64,000 bases of DNA from Liolophura sinensis (Eukaryota; Mollusca; Polyplacophora; Chitonida; Chitonidae), in the NCBI RefSeq assembly GCF_032854445.1, contig NC_088304.1, forward strand, positions 24,599,513 through 24,663,512, written 5' to 3'. Both the position numbers and the translations under genes were made by a program. Numbering within the stretch: position 1 is the stretch's first letter; every line of letters starts with the position of its first letter. The notes under the pieces were generated by a model. The model searched no databases. It saw only the letters and a list, made by a program, of their open reading frames with translations, and had not been told where the DNA came from. This document shows positions 52,860 to 63,869 of the stretch, in pieces.

Positions 52860-53310
52860 TGTTTTCGAGTTATTCGACTCCATTTACCAACATCATAAAA
52901 CCGTGGACAACAGACGACCTTCTGACATATATTTTTGAAAGAAAAAAATGATTGTGCCGACTGAACCTTAAATGTAGAGGTGATGTGTCTGAAAAAAAAA
53001 GGCACATATCCTTCAGGAACGAGTTAAAGAACAGTATTCGTTTAGCAAGAAAACGTTACCTTGACATCAAATTTAATAAGACAAACAATGATATTAAAGG
53101 TACATGGAACGTTTTAAAGGAATGAGGTAAAAGTAACTCTTGGTTTAGAAGCTATTTAGGTAATCGAAGTAATGCGTAACGTTTTCAGATTTTATCATCA
53201 ATTGAATCTGTACAGTGTGGAGTTCTACAAGGCTCTATTCTGGGACCTCTTTTCTACCTACTTTATATCAACAATATCTCTTATTTCTCCCTATTTACAT
53301 GTATGTCTGG
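52860..53310 (+). repeat. LINE (non-LTR retrotransposon) relic with RT motif
   Basis: Reading frame fragments show a LINE linker-like stretch (FRNELKNSIRLARKRYLDIK, then KGTWNVLKE) at about 53005-53125 and, at 53213-53278, the reverse-transcriptase motif QGSILGPLFYLLYIN, typical of Jockey/CR1-type LINEs (QGSxLGPLLFLLYIND). Stops and a frame change separate them, and the segment between is deleted relative to a complete RT. It is a short dead fragment. Confidence 0.8.
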
Positions 53311-55377
53311 AGTGATTTTGTAGAAACTCCATTTAGTTGTGTTGTTGTCGTTTACTCTTAAACATAACAAAACACAATAACTCCCTTTAACGTCTCATGC
53401 AAAAATAAATTAAATTTACCAACCTCTATTAAAATATGTGACTGTCACAAAGAAATAGAAAGATTATATAAATTTAAATGACTGCACATCCCACTCTTGG
53501 TGCAAATGAATCTAAAATCTGAGGTCGATAAGCCACATAAAACATTCTGTTAACAAGAAAACATTGTTTCTTCTGTATTTTTCTCTTATGTATCCTTACT
53601 ACTCACATGGAAACATGTTATGGGGGTAATGCATACACTTCACCGTGGGTTCCTCTGCATGCAAGCTTTCCTTTCACCATAATGTGGGTTGCTGTCTTAT
53701 GCGTTAAATATTGTTGAGTACGATATAAAGCAACAAACAAATAAGTAAATGAAAAAAGAAATGATCACATGCCGCCTCTGTTCTTTCACAGCAAAAGCTG
53801 AACATCCTGCCCTTATCACTCTTAGTACATCATTTTTTTATCATCCCGAAGCTATTCCTCCATTGGAGATCACGTGCCTTTCTACATGATCCGCCATCCG
53901 CCATCAGTGCAGTGATTTCCTCCCAAATTTGGGGATAATTGTTGATAGAGGAGTATCAGATATTTAATAAGTATTTTCAGATTCCGTGAGCCTAAATCTG
54001 TACCAACGGTACAAAAATCAAGCACTTACCTTATCAGGGTTAACCAAAAACATCCAAAATAAAAATGAACTATTTACTCACGTATTCGCAAATGAATATT
54101 GTTATTTAACATGGCGGCACCCATGAAAGACGGCATGAAAAGAGAGTTCGAAGGGAAATCGTGTGTGCCAAGACAAGCAGTCGCGTTTCTGTAGAGGTGA
54201 AGGCAAAGCAAGTCACCGCTCTTCGTGTGGCAATATGAGCAAAAAGATGTCATTGCAGTCTAATTGACTGGGTATGGTAAGAATCTTGTATATCAGGTTA
54301 TGTCTTCGGCCATCCAGGGTCTACAACAGTGAGGAACCCACGATAACTATTGTTGTATCCCCACTGAATTCTGTTACGCAAAATCAAGGTGTAAGTGTGT
54401 AAATATATTTAAATCGCTATTGAGTACGGACGGAGATGATAATAATACCCACATACGCCTGTAAATAGCGCACTACTTAACACTCCGGTGCGTTCACCAT
54501 CAAGTGCAGTTGTTTACATGAAGCGAAAGTTGTCAGCTCAAATCAGGTGACGTAGGCCTAATGAACGAGCCTCGCTTTCGACGTCGCTGTTGTAAAAAGT
54601 ACTTCGGCCAAGGATATTAGAGATGTAATCTCAGCGGAAGCAGTAGCTACATTTCTGTTTTTGAATGCCATTCCTCCCAATTTCGAAACCAATGTGTTAA
54701 AACAATCTGCTGGCCACAGACCCCCATTAGTTCACCATAAGCGACACTGTTTATGTTTAGCGCTGTAGCTCAGTCCCAAATATTCCATGGCCAATAAGCT
54801 TTGGTGCATACCTGGCCCAGCCTGTGCGAAAGAAGTCATAAAAATCTTGACATAGGTTGACCGTCAAAATCTGGACCTTTTTATGCCGGCAGCTGGGAGT
54901 GGTGCCTGGCAACGCCAAGGGGACGTCACTCGTAGCCTCATCACCACCTGTCTGCTTGTGTCCTCTCGCCCAGACTTTCGAACTTTCATCATTAAAACTC
55001 ATACCTGCCCAAAGCTTAGACAATTTCCATCATTTGGATACCAAGCATGCACCTGTACACCAAAAACGGCAGGTTGGCAGCAAAAAAAGACTTTACACCC
55101 TAAAATACACAGAATTAAATTCGTAATGTTGAAGAAACGGAAGTTGTAATGGGGGTCTGTGTCCTGCTTCCAATCACTATCCGACTAGATCAACGCGATC
55201 AGACATTAATAACCAGAACGAACCTATCGTACGTCTCAAATCTAGACCTCAATTATATCTCACTGAACAGCTTAATTAAGACACAACTTTGCTTGCTTAC
55301 ATAGGTTACAAGAAATGTATATAGAGAAAAGTAAACTAAAGTACACGCACAAATGTCTCTACAGTTTCTTAAATCTG
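53311..55377. other. Stretch with SINE and repeat fragments, no gene seen
   Basis: Contains a diverged SINE 3' end at 53645-53752 and the flank-only repeat at 55045-55165 (accaaaaacggcagg ... gaagttgtaatgggggtctg). A small frame MAAPMKDGMKREFEGKSC at 54110-54193 has a good start context but only 27 codons. The two overlapping 88-89 codon frames at 54757-55149 have no known domain. Confidence 0.45.
53645..53752 (+). repeat. SINE 3' end, diverged
   Basis: Gggttcctctgcatg, caccataatgtgggttgctgtctta, then ttgttgagtacgatataaag and an AAATAAGTAAA tail. Confidence 0.75.
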
Positions 55378-55772
55378 TTACCTTGTTATGTTGTTATGTA
55401 GGCCCCACCATGTGTGTTTTTATGATTCCTTTTTGTGTTACCTTGTTATGTTGCTATGTAGGCCCCACCATGTGTGTTTTTATGATTCCTTTTTGTGTTA
55501 CCTTGATATGTTGCTATGTAGGCCCCATCATGTATGTTTTTATGATTCCTTTTTGTGTTACCTTGTTATGTTTCTATGTAGGCCCCACCATGTATGTTTT
55601 TAGGATTCCTTTTTGTGTTACCTTGTTATGTTGCTATGTAGGCCCCACCATGTATGTTTTTAGGATTCCTTTTTGTGTTACCTTGTTATGTTTGCTATGT
55701 AGGCCCCACCATGTGTGTTTTTATGATTCCTTTTTGTGTTACCTTGTTATGTTGCTATGTAGGCCCCAACGT
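55378..55772. repeat. 60-bp minisatellite
   Basis: About 6.6 copies of a 60-bp unit with 'ccttgttatgttgctatgta', ggccccaccatgtgtg and 'tttttatgattcctttttgt'. The 201-codon + frame (55353-55958) reads CCYVGPTMCVFMIPFCVTLL repeats because 60 is divisible by 3; not a gene. Confidence 0.95.
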
Positions 55773-56449
55773 GTATGTTTAAGTATGGCAGATTGTAATA
55801 TTATCACCAGCATACAGATACTCCTGGCAAAAATGTATAGGTCCGCTCTGTCGACATTGTACTTTCCATGGAATAAAACGAGCTCTTCTGCCAGGAGTGT
55901 TCCAAATGTATTTATAGGCCTATATATGCAATTATTTCTGATTGATGGTGAAAAATGAAAATGAAAAATATAATTTGTGAATAATAATGTTCTAAAGAAG
56001 GGTGTGATGGGTGTGTCTAATAGACGATGTGTTTGAATATAAATTTCTATTCACTTTCGTTTAATCTCAATTGTGATAGTATTTATAAAAATACTAAAAC
56101 TAAAAATATGATCAAATTTATGGTTGCACACGTTTGTTAGATTAAAGGACCAAATTTGGCCACAAACAAATTAATTACAAATGTTAGCGATACACCCTCA
56201 CTATTATGCAAAGACAAATCATATTCATATACCAACGGTTCGTCCGTAATACCCACCATACAAAAATTAATTTTGATGTTTACTCTAACCTAAAGTTGTC
56301 CTGCAGTGCGCGGTGATTCGATCCCTGCATCCTCACTTCTTGTAGGCCTAAGACATATCACTTTTTGTTTAGTTGCAAACTTATGTCTCAACCCAGCTCT
56401 TTCGTTTTTCGCCTAATACCTACAAATTTTAGATGTTTGTAAAATGCAG

Positions 56450-56515
56450 CGGCTTGTGGCGCAATGGATAACTCGTCTGAGTACGTATCAGGAGATTCCA
56501 GGAGCGAATCCTGGT
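56450..56515 (+). pseudogene. Decayed tRNA-Arg (ACG) copy
   Basis: Cggcttgtggcgcaatggat with anticodon arm TCTGA-GTACGTA-TCAGG (ACG) and a T-arm-like ccaggagcgaatcctgg. The 3' acceptor strand does not pair with the 5' strand, so it should be non-functional. It pairs with 63237-63312 as part of the segmental duplication. Confidence 0.7.
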
Positions 56516-56802
56516 AATAAAAAAATAGAGGAATAAGCAAGGCTGGAAAATAGCATTGAAAATGACATACAGATGGAACTGAGATATAGATGGTGTCCCC
56601 ATCTATATCTTATGATTTAATTAACTGTCATACTGGTACCGTAAATAAATATGCTTTTGAGTGAATTGTTTGCTGAAAAACAAAAATGAAAAATGTCTTC
56701 TCATGAGAGGAAAAAATTATGTGGGCTTCGTAAATCCAAAACCAGGTTTTGTTGACGTTCACAATTTTTACATTGTTCACATTGCTCTTTGATCTTATCG
56801 CT

Positions 56803-56937
56803 GTGTGTTCAAGTCCAGCTCATGCTGGCTTCCTCTCCGGCCGTACGTGGGAAGGTCTACCAGCAACCTGCCAATGGGCTCTGCCCGGTTTCCTCCCAAC
56901 ATAATGCCGCCCGCCATCGTATAAGTGAAATATTCTC
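56803..56937 (+). repeat. SINE, internal and 3' part
   Basis: Tgttcaagtccagctcatgctgg through gtacgtgggaaggtctaccag and tcgtataagtgaaatattct; head and final tail missing. Confidence 0.88.
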
Positions 56938-57042
56938 TCCTCATATTTTCTTTTACATGTTATAGTTGCTTTACATGAAATTAATCCAACATTACCCTGA
57001 AAAATACATACATCCAGCAGCGTAGCCTGAGTTTTATTTTCT

Positions 57043-57240
57043 GAATGAGTGAGTGAGCGAGTGTTTGGGGTTAAACGTCGTACTTAACAATTTTTCAGCC
57101 ATACGACGACGAAGGAATGCTGAGAATGCATGTAATGTGCCTCCTTGTTGCAGAACGGATTTCCACTGCTCTTTTATCAAGTGCTGCTTCACTGAGACGA
57201 CTTACCCAAGGTAAGTAAGCCGCCCAGCCATATATGTTCC
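57043..57240 (-). repeat. Dispersed repeat of the second family
   Basis: Minus strand matches 2650-2826: 'cagtgaagcagcacttgata' in reverse, gcctccttgttgcagaacgg, ccttcgtcgtcgtatgg and the ttgttaagtacgacgtttaac end. Copy at 479-538 is the 3' end only. Confidence 0.8.
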
Positions 57241-57454
57241 AGTATATAGGTGCCACGTGTGATATACAGTGCAGAGCCTTATACACATGCAAACTAATGA
57301 AGAAAAGACTTATTGATTAGATCAGGTATCTGTACCTGTCTGTTTGACCTGTGGTCACGCCTGGAGATATTGATCATCACTGGGTGACAAACGCGATCTT
57401 ACAGTCGTAATTTATAGTATTGAATACACTGGACCACTAAGCCTACAAGGGTGT

Positions 57455-57526
57455 GGTTCTGTGGTGTAGTGGTTATCACGTCTGCTTTACACGCAGAAGG
57501 TCGCGAGTTCGAACCTCGCCAGAACC
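57455..57526 (+). tRNA. tRNA-Val (anticodon UAC)
   Basis: 72 nt. Acceptor GGTTCTG pairs fully with CAGAACC; D-arm gtgtagtggttatcac; anticodon arm TCTGC-TTTACAC-GCAGA gives anticodon TAC; T-arm GCGAG-TTCGAAC-CTCGC is perfect. A T10 run right after it (57527 on) is a strong Pol III terminator. It belongs to the same family as the two AAC genes, differing in the anticodon first base and an acceptor pair. Confidence 0.95.
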
Positions 57527-57716
57527 TTTTTTTTTTTCTTCTTCTTCTTCTGCATTCCCTCCTCTTTAATTGTAGCTAACAGCGATACTGAGTGTATTTA
57601 AAGTTATATACTCTGCACTGTGCACGTGTATGACACGTTAACAAAGAAATAACAGAACGAAATATATGCATATATTTACATAGGCGTATTTCAAAAAAAC
57701 TACTCAAACGAGGTGA

Positions 57717-57921
57717 CCAATGCGGTCGCTGTGAGTTCAAGTCCAGCTCATGCTGACTTCCTCTCCAGCCGTACGTGGGAAGGTCTGCCTGCAACCTTCG
57801 GATGGTCGTGAGTTTCCCCTGGGCTCTGTCCGGTTTCCACCCACCATAATGCTGACCGCCGTCGTATAAATGAAATATTCTCTAGTTTGGGGTAAAAAAC
57901 CAATCAAGAAAAAAAAAATCA
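57717..57921 (+). repeat. SINE lacking the tRNA-like head
   Basis: Starts ccaatgcggtcgctgtgagt and runs through gtacgtgggaaggtctgcct to gggtaaaaaaccaatcaag; A-rich tail. Confidence 0.9.
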
Positions 57922-58000
57922 AACGAGGTGAAATGTTTCACGCAAACATGTATATTTGTATATTTAACACGTGAGAAATTTACACGTTGTTAATATCAGA

Positions 58001-58072
58001 GGTTCCGTGGTGTAGTGGTTATCACGTCTGCTTAACACGCAGAAGGTCGCGAGTTCGATCCTCGCCGGAACC
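58001..58072 (+). tRNA. tRNA-Val (anticodon AAC), copy 1
   Basis: 72 nt. GGTTCCG pairs with CGGAACC; anticodon arm TCTGC-TTAACAC-GCAGA gives AAC; T-arm GCGAG-TTCGATC-CTCGC. A T-rich terminator follows about 15 nt downstream. Confidence 0.96.
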
Positions 58073-58552
58073 TGGCATATATTATTTATTTTTCTATGTT
58101 TTTTTTTCGGTATGTCATTTGTCACTTGATGGAATGCAAGTTAATGACGATTGAGGGCCATAGTACTAAAATGTTTCGGACCCGAAATGATTGACTAGAC
58201 ACCCTGTATTCTCACTTAGTGGGGCGTTGTGACCGTCCTTGTATCACTGTCGGTAAGGGAAACGTGCCTGCTTGTTGGAATCTTTTGCTGCAGCGTGGAA
58301 CATGGTCCAATTAAGATGAGTTAACAAACAAACAATCCACGGTCAAAAAAAACAAACATACAGAATATCAGTTCATCCTTTATTTCATTATTTTTATACC
58401 TCTAATTTCATTATGCAAGCGATGAAAAGACTTATCCTAGATCCAACTACTACAAAACTAGCACAATACCTATTTACCTTAATTGGCGAACACCAGTTTT
58501 AATCCACACACTGTGGTGTACATTCACGTGTTACCTGCCAGTTGTCATAAGT

Positions 58553-58711
58553 ATTTATTTACTTGTCTGATTGGTGTTTTACGCCGTACTCAAGAATATT
58601 TCACTTATACGACGGCGGCCAGCATTATGGTTTGAGGAAACCGGGTAGAGCCCGGGGAAAACCCACGACCATCCGCAGGTTGCTGGGAGACCTTCCCACG
58701 TACGGCTGCCG
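58553..58711 (-). repeat. SINE, 3' part
   Basis: Reverse copy from the tail (ttatttacttgtctgattgg) through cttcccacgtacgg; head missing. Confidence 0.9.
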
Positions 58712-58927
58712 TCATAAGTAAGAAAGTACAACGTTATACCACAATCAAACATACGGATAAATCAGTCCTACAGGTTTTGCTTATTTACTGCTAATTAACC
58801 GAATAATTAATTCTGAATTAGCGCTGACAACATTGCGTTGTGCACCGAACCTCACCTGACCAATTTAACCAACTTACACCTACACGTTTTTGTTCAGGTG
58901 TCCTACGCAAACAATTTAAGCAACATC

Positions 58928-58999
58928 GGTTCCGTGGTGTAGTGGTTATCACGTCTGCTTAACACGCAGAAGGTCGCGAGTTCGATCCTCGCCGGAACC
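58928..58999 (+). tRNA. tRNA-Val (anticodon AAC), copy 2
   Basis: Identical to the copy at 58001-58072 over its 72 nt, while the flanks differ. This implies recent duplication or strong selection on the gene body. It sits about 300 bp before the inverted-repeat element. Confidence 0.96.
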
Positions 59000-59712
59000 T
59001 ATTCTTGTTTTCACGCCGGAGGATTTCTTTGAAAGTCACACAGCGTTGTTATTTTTAATTCCATAATATAAATTTATAAAGGTATATGATACCTGTTCTC
59101 GACTGTAGACAGGTGTTAATTGTTTGCAGGTGTTTACGTTGCCCTTGTTCAAATTTAAAGAAAATACATAACACTATTTTCCGGCGCTGTCTTATTACAA
59201 AACAGCTTCTCCAGTAACCACAGCCTTCATTTCTGGAGGCAGGTGGGTAGTAGGGAATGGGCCGAATGTGTCCGATTGAGGTGACGGAGGGGATGGTGGA
59301 GGAGGTTGAGGTGTGACGTCCGGGCTCACCCTGCTCCACCGTTAGGGTAGGCTTGTAAAGTTGAGTGTTGAACAGTGTCGCGCCAAAACGGACCAATGGG
59401 GTGGGTTGTTTGGATGTTTTTTTCCCGCTTGGATATTTCGTTGACTTTCGCATCGCGTCCTCCAATGAGCGAGGAACGTGACGGGCCAATGAGCGACAGG
59501 GGAGCGAAACGCCGGCTTGTAAAGTTGGGTTGAACAGCTCCTTCGCGTTCCTGAATTTCGTTGACGTCCGCGCGGATGGGATAAAATTGAGGTGTGTGAG
59601 CCGTGAAGACAGCAAGCTACTACGGCTATCATGCCTGCTTAGGCAACGCCAGACCACGTTCACCCAGAGACGCTACGCTGTCAGTATGAAATGATCCGCT
59701 TCCGCTAGCCCT

Positions 59713-60135
59713 TTGCTGCCAGAGTCTGCCGAGAAGAAGGTGTGCCTGCCATCGCCTGGCGAGGCCGTGACCAAACATCAGCTTGCATGGTGGGCATATC
59801 GACCTGACGGTCCGCCCTACCCGACCAAAGAAGGTGTCACCCTCAACTACCTAACCAACTGGCAAAACCTTGTAGAAACCATCCAAGACATCGACATGTT
59901 GCTGGTAGCAGCCGAGGAAGAGACCGGCGTCGGCGACGATGGCGACAACACGCAGGCGGTGACATGCAGTCTGGAGCAGCCGAAACCGGCTTCGCTGAAG
60001 TCAGAGCTTGGGTCGGCGCTGACTAACTTGCTGTGGAATGCTTACCACGTGGCTCTCCACCCCACATCCTACAGTTGCAGCGCAAAGCGTACGCTGCTGC
60101 TGCTGGTCTCAACAAACAACCACCGGGCGCGATAG
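59713..60135 (+). other. Open stretch inside the inverted-repeat element, unknown product
   Basis: 140 codons, from MLPESAEKKV through LTNWQNLVETIQDIDML, with an acidic middle. No domain recognised. It directly follows the left inverted arm. Treated as part of the fossil element. Confidence 0.3.
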
Positions 60136-60981
60136 ACCAGACCTTCCGCTGTAGTTGACGGTGAACGCTGTGGGCTCGTCGTCATAGATAGCGTTCAGAT
60201 ACTCGTTCATGGCACCGAGATCGCTGAGTCGGTGGTTGTAGAGGTCCTGCATCGGCATGCCGCGATGGAAATGCTGGCGGGTGGAACGCAAATGCGGCCA
60301 ATACAGTTGTCTTATGTCGCTCGCACTGATAGGCAAGAGATCGTCTAGGCGTTGGGTTGGGTCGGGTTGGAAGTGGCTCGCTGGGATCTTCCAGTAGAGT
60401 AGAGTAGAGCAGAGTATAAACTATAATATAGTATAACTATAGTATAATATAACTATAGTATGGTATAACTATAGTATGGTATAACTATAGTATAGTATAG
60501 CTATAGTATAGCTTAACCATAGTATAGTATAACTATAGTATAGTGTAACTATGGTATAATATAGTACAGTACAGTATAATATAATTGTAGTTTAGTAAAG
60601 CTATAAAATAGCATAGTTTGACCATGGTATAGTATAACTATAGCTATGGTATAACAATAGTATCGTATAACTATAGTATCGTATAGCTATAGTATAGTAT
60701 AATTATAGTAGAGTATGACCATAATATTGTATAACTATAATATAGTATAACTACAGTAATTACTGGTAGTGGTGCGGTCGCATAGCACGGTGACTTGGTG
60801 TAAAGGTCTGTAGCGTGTGATGACGCGACACCCCGCGCACAGTGTCAGCCAGCGTCCGTGGGGGTTTGTCGATGGCGTTATTGATTTTTTGTCTAACGGG
60901 CCAGGCGGCAAATTTGCCGTATTCTCTGTTGGGGTTATTCACATACATCTGCTGCAATATGTCATTAAAATAGTTATACAT
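60109..60981 (-). other. Two coding-like fragments around an AT array
   Basis: Minus-strand stretches at 60109-60336 (contains SDLGAMNEYLNAIYDDEP) and 60760-60981 (contains YVNNPNREYGKFAAWPVRQK) look protein-like in composition and are separated by the array at 60405-60755. Neither is recognised. Part of the fossil element. Confidence 0.3.
60405..60755. repeat. AT-rich short tandem array
   Basis: Irregular repeats of about 13-16 bp, 'tatagtataactatagtata', nearly self-complementary, so able to fold into hairpins on either strand. Confidence 0.9.
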
Positions 60982-62216
60982 AATAATTAGGTATAAAATG
61001 ATCCAATAAAGTTCAAATCAGCTTTGATTTCCCCGCGATTTTATCAGCGTATTGAGATGGACTTGTCCTTTAATCCTAGCAAGTGAGACTCCTTCGCAGC
61101 ACCCCGATCGTCAAAAGAAAAAGTTTAGATGCTGAAGCTAACAAAAATTAATATTCCTTTGGAAAACTATAGTCCAATCTCCCCCAAATACCCAGGTTTT
61201 AAATTTTAGTTGAGTATTCAACCTCAACTCCAGATCAGTTAGAACTTTCAGTTGCTTATTGAGTTTAAGTGATTTATTCGAGCTTGAACCTCGAAGTGTA
61301 GTTGACTCTGTACAAGTTTGTTTGTACAAATGTAAATTACATATCAACACATGAAAACAGCATAACTGGTCTGCAGAACAGCATTTTCAAAGCTCTTCCC
61401 AGACATGCACAGTAACATCATTTTAAATTTTTATTTCTCTCTTCGTTCTTCTCGAATATGAATAAATTACAGCATACCTTCTTTCTCAGAATTTGTCACC
61501 TTCCAAATGATCACAAAAACAAAAACATTGCATGACTGAAGAGCTACATGCCACTTAATTACAAATATGCAATCATTCTGTATTTAAAGTGTGCACGCAA
61601 TGTTTAAGATGGATAGAACACCACATAACGCCATACATACACATTGTGCACTATAGGGCTGATATCACAAAGCTATTACATATTGGCCTTTGTCAAATTA
61701 AACTTATAATTACACAGATTTACATAAAGGATGGAACACTTGGCTTTGGCATATTTATGTATCAACATATTTATGTTTCATAAAAATGAAACAATGTTGC
61801 AAAAAGATAGATATTGACGGCATATACAAACTCATTTGATACCAAGTTGTATCTTACAGAGGAATAACAGTGAGAATATGGAGGACAAAGCATTTTGATC
61901 AGGTTTCACAAGCACCAGCAAATCCTCTGCTGAACACGCTTTGTACATACAGCCTGCAAGGCTTTGGATCAACAACTACATATCATTCGTTGTGACAAGC
62001 AAAATAAAACTATACAGGTTAAATTTGATTATATTTTACCCCTCCTGTTCATTTGCACATGTGTATGCAAGTTGGAATTATATTGAGGAAATAAATAGAA
62101 TTCATTTCCACATTATCATGTCATTTTACCACAAATTACATGCCCAGTGCAAGAGAATACCCGCAGATTTAATCAGTACAATTTCTTTTTCTCGATTGTC
62201 TATCTCATTTCCCGCA
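60982..62216. other. AT-rich interior of the element, nothing recognised
   Basis: No domain or RNA gene seen. A stretch at 61766-61820 (tttcataaaaatgaaacaatgttgc) recurs in the right inverted arm at about 62838-62892, so one is a copy of the other. The small frames at 61138-61350 and 61589-61783 have no known motif. Confidence 0.5.
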
Positions 62217-62640
62217 TCAATCCATTAATCTCAAACCACAGTGTGTGTGCGTGTGTGCGTGTGTATGTGTGTGACTTACCCTTCCGTGTTCAGCACGTCG
62301 ATGCACTCGCCAATCCCACAACCGGTAAAACGTCTTCTGGCACGCTTCACATGTGTAGACCCGCTCTTTCCTATCCTGCACCTGTTGGTGCCGGACCAAA
62401 TGCGTCCATCAGGAAAACTTCCGGGCACAGGTAGGGCACGTCAACCGCTCTTCCTCTGTGTGCTGCGTTCGCTCATGCCTCAGCCAGCTGTCCCGTCTGC
62501 AAAATGTCCTGGCGCACGTTTGGCAAGTAAACTCACCCCGCGCCGCCAAGGTAAGCGACGAGCGTCAAGCTCTCTCCTCCCTCTGTGTGCTGCGTTCGCT
62601 CATGCCTCAGCCAGTTATCCTCGTAGCGTCTCTGGGTGAA
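62217..62640 (-). other. C2H2 zinc-finger fragments, broken
   Basis: Minus strand shows C2H2 units with C-x2-C-x12-H-x4-H spacing: YTCEACQKTFYRLWDWRVH plus RRAEH at about 62275-62350, and TCQTCARTFCRRDSWLRH plus ERTQH at about 62460-62530. They lie next to the right inverted arm. A (GT)n tract adjoins at 62239-62272. Possible DNA-binding part of the fossil element or a captured host finger gene; broken in this copy. Confidence 0.55.
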
Positions 62641-63236
62641 TGTGGTCTGGCGTTGCCTACGCAGGTTTGCTCTCTTCACGGCTCACACACCTCAATTTTA
62701 TCCCATCCGCGCGGACGTCAACGAAATTCAGGTGCCAACACCGCGCGGTCACCCATTGGTCAGTTTGGGTCCGAAGGAGCTGAGGAAGCTACTCAACCCA
62801 ACTTTACAAGCCGACGTTTTGGTTCCCTGATCAATATATTTAATGTTTCATAAAAAATGAAACAATGTTGCAAAAGATTGATACTGGGCGTCCACGCGAA
62901 CGTCAATGAAATTCAGGTGCCAACACCGGGCGGTCACCCACTCGTCAGTTTGGGCGCGAAGGGTCTGAAAGAGCTGCTGAACCAAACTTTGCATGCCAAC
63001 CTTTTCACTCTCCTTTCATTCATTTGTCCGTCACGTTCCTCGCTCATTGGAGGACGCGCTGCGGACGTCAACGAAATATCCGAGCGGGAAAAAAGAACAT
63101 CCAACCCACCCACCCAACTGGTCCGTTTTGACGCGACACTGCACAACACCTTTACAAGCTTACCTAAACGGTGGGGTAGGGTGAGCGCGAACTCAACGCC
63201 TAACGCCTACAAATTTTAGATTTTTGTAATCTTTAG

Positions 63237-63312
63237 GGGCTTGTGGCGCAATGTATAATGTGGCGCCTGACTACGGATCAGGAGATTCCAGGTGCGAATC
63301 TTAGCAAGCTCG
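63237..63312 (+). pseudogene. tRNA-Arg (ACG)-like, probably a pseudogene
   Basis: 76 nt. GGGCTTG pairs with CAAGCTC (one G-U); anticodon arm CCTGA-CTACGGA-TCAGG is intact and gives ACG. The D-arm region is expanded (atgtataatgtggcg) and the T-arm has mismatches and TGCGAAT in place of TTCGAAT, which spoils the B box. Possibly still transcribed weakly, more likely dead. Confidence 0.65.
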
Positions 63313-63824
63313 TTATTTTTATTTTATTTTTTTCATTTTTTTATAAATTTTTTTTTGTAGTATTATAAACAGCCAACAGCTTGTCTTCCAGCTCCTATAG
63401 TCTGTTTGTTGATGTATATATATGGTTAAATAATGTATTCTCTCCTCATTCTCTTTTTACAAGTTATAGTTGCCTTATACACGGGAATTTAATTCAACAC
63501 TACCCTAAAAGTACATGCATCTTACAGGGTAGTGTGAGTTTTATTTTCTAAATATTTCAATATACAATATACCTCTATGTTTCTGTACAAACAGTTACAT
63601 GCATTTTTCTGAATATCTAAGTTGCCACGTGTGAGTTACAGTGCATTGCCTTATACACATGCAAACTAATGAAGAAAAGACTTATTGATTGGATCAGGTA
63701 TCTGTACCTGTCTGTTTGACCTGTGGTCACACCTGGGGATATTGATCATCACTGGGTGACAAACGCGATCTTACAGTCGTGCTATATAGGAGTAAATACA
63801 CTGGACCACAAAGCCTACGAGGGT

Positions 63825-63869
63825 GCTTTACACGCAGAAGGTCGCGAGTTCATACCTTGCCATTCCCTT
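63825..63869 (+). pseudogene. 3' half of a tRNA-Val
   Basis: 'gctttacacgcagaaggtcg' then cgagttcataccttgcca: anticodon arm 3' side and T-arm of the tRNA-Val at 57455, with the acceptor 5' strand and D-arm deleted. Upstream and downstream flanks still match copy 1, so the loss is internal. Confidence 0.85.

Larger units (their letters stand above)
56412..57660 (+). repeat. Segmental duplication, copy 1
   Basis: Matches 63203-64000 in the same order and orientation: a tRNA-Arg-like sequence, the attctctcctcat block, the ttttattttctgaa block, ttatacacatgcaaactaatgaag through gcgatcttacagtcgt, the tRNA-Val, and the downstream aattgtagctaacagcgatactgag. Copy 1 is longer because it holds a SINE (56803-56937) and another inserted repeat (57043-57240). 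It carries the intact tRNA-Val. Confidence 0.88.
59300..63190. mobile_element. Broken 3.9-kb element with long terminal inverted repeats, family uncertain
   Basis: 59300-59678 and 62617-63190 are inverted copies of each other (shared words: acgtcaacgaaat, tcacgttcctcgctcattgg, ggtctggcgttgcct, ctcacacacctcaattttatccc). Between them are short coding-like fragments without a recognised core gene, an AT-rich array, and C2H2 zinc-finger fragments on the minus strand. Long inverted ends would suit a Polinton/Maverick-type element or another large inverted-repeat DNA element; I see no polymerase, integrase, transposase or capsid gene, so the family is open. It looks old and broken, with several interruptions and an internal deletion or insertion in one arm. 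Confidence 0.5.

Noticed and set aside
52532-52951. 139-codon frame as a host gene
   Set aside because: Spans the junction of a dispersed 600-bp repeat and a LINE fragment; related sequence appears elsewhere in the window.
55353-55958. 201-codon frame with hydrophobic repeats that might suggest a membrane protein
   Set aside because: 60-bp minisatellite translation; hydrophobicity comes from the T-rich unit.
59055-59663. 202-codon minus frame
   Set aside because: Mostly the left inverted arm of the element; the matching right arm is not open in the equivalent frame and no domain is seen.
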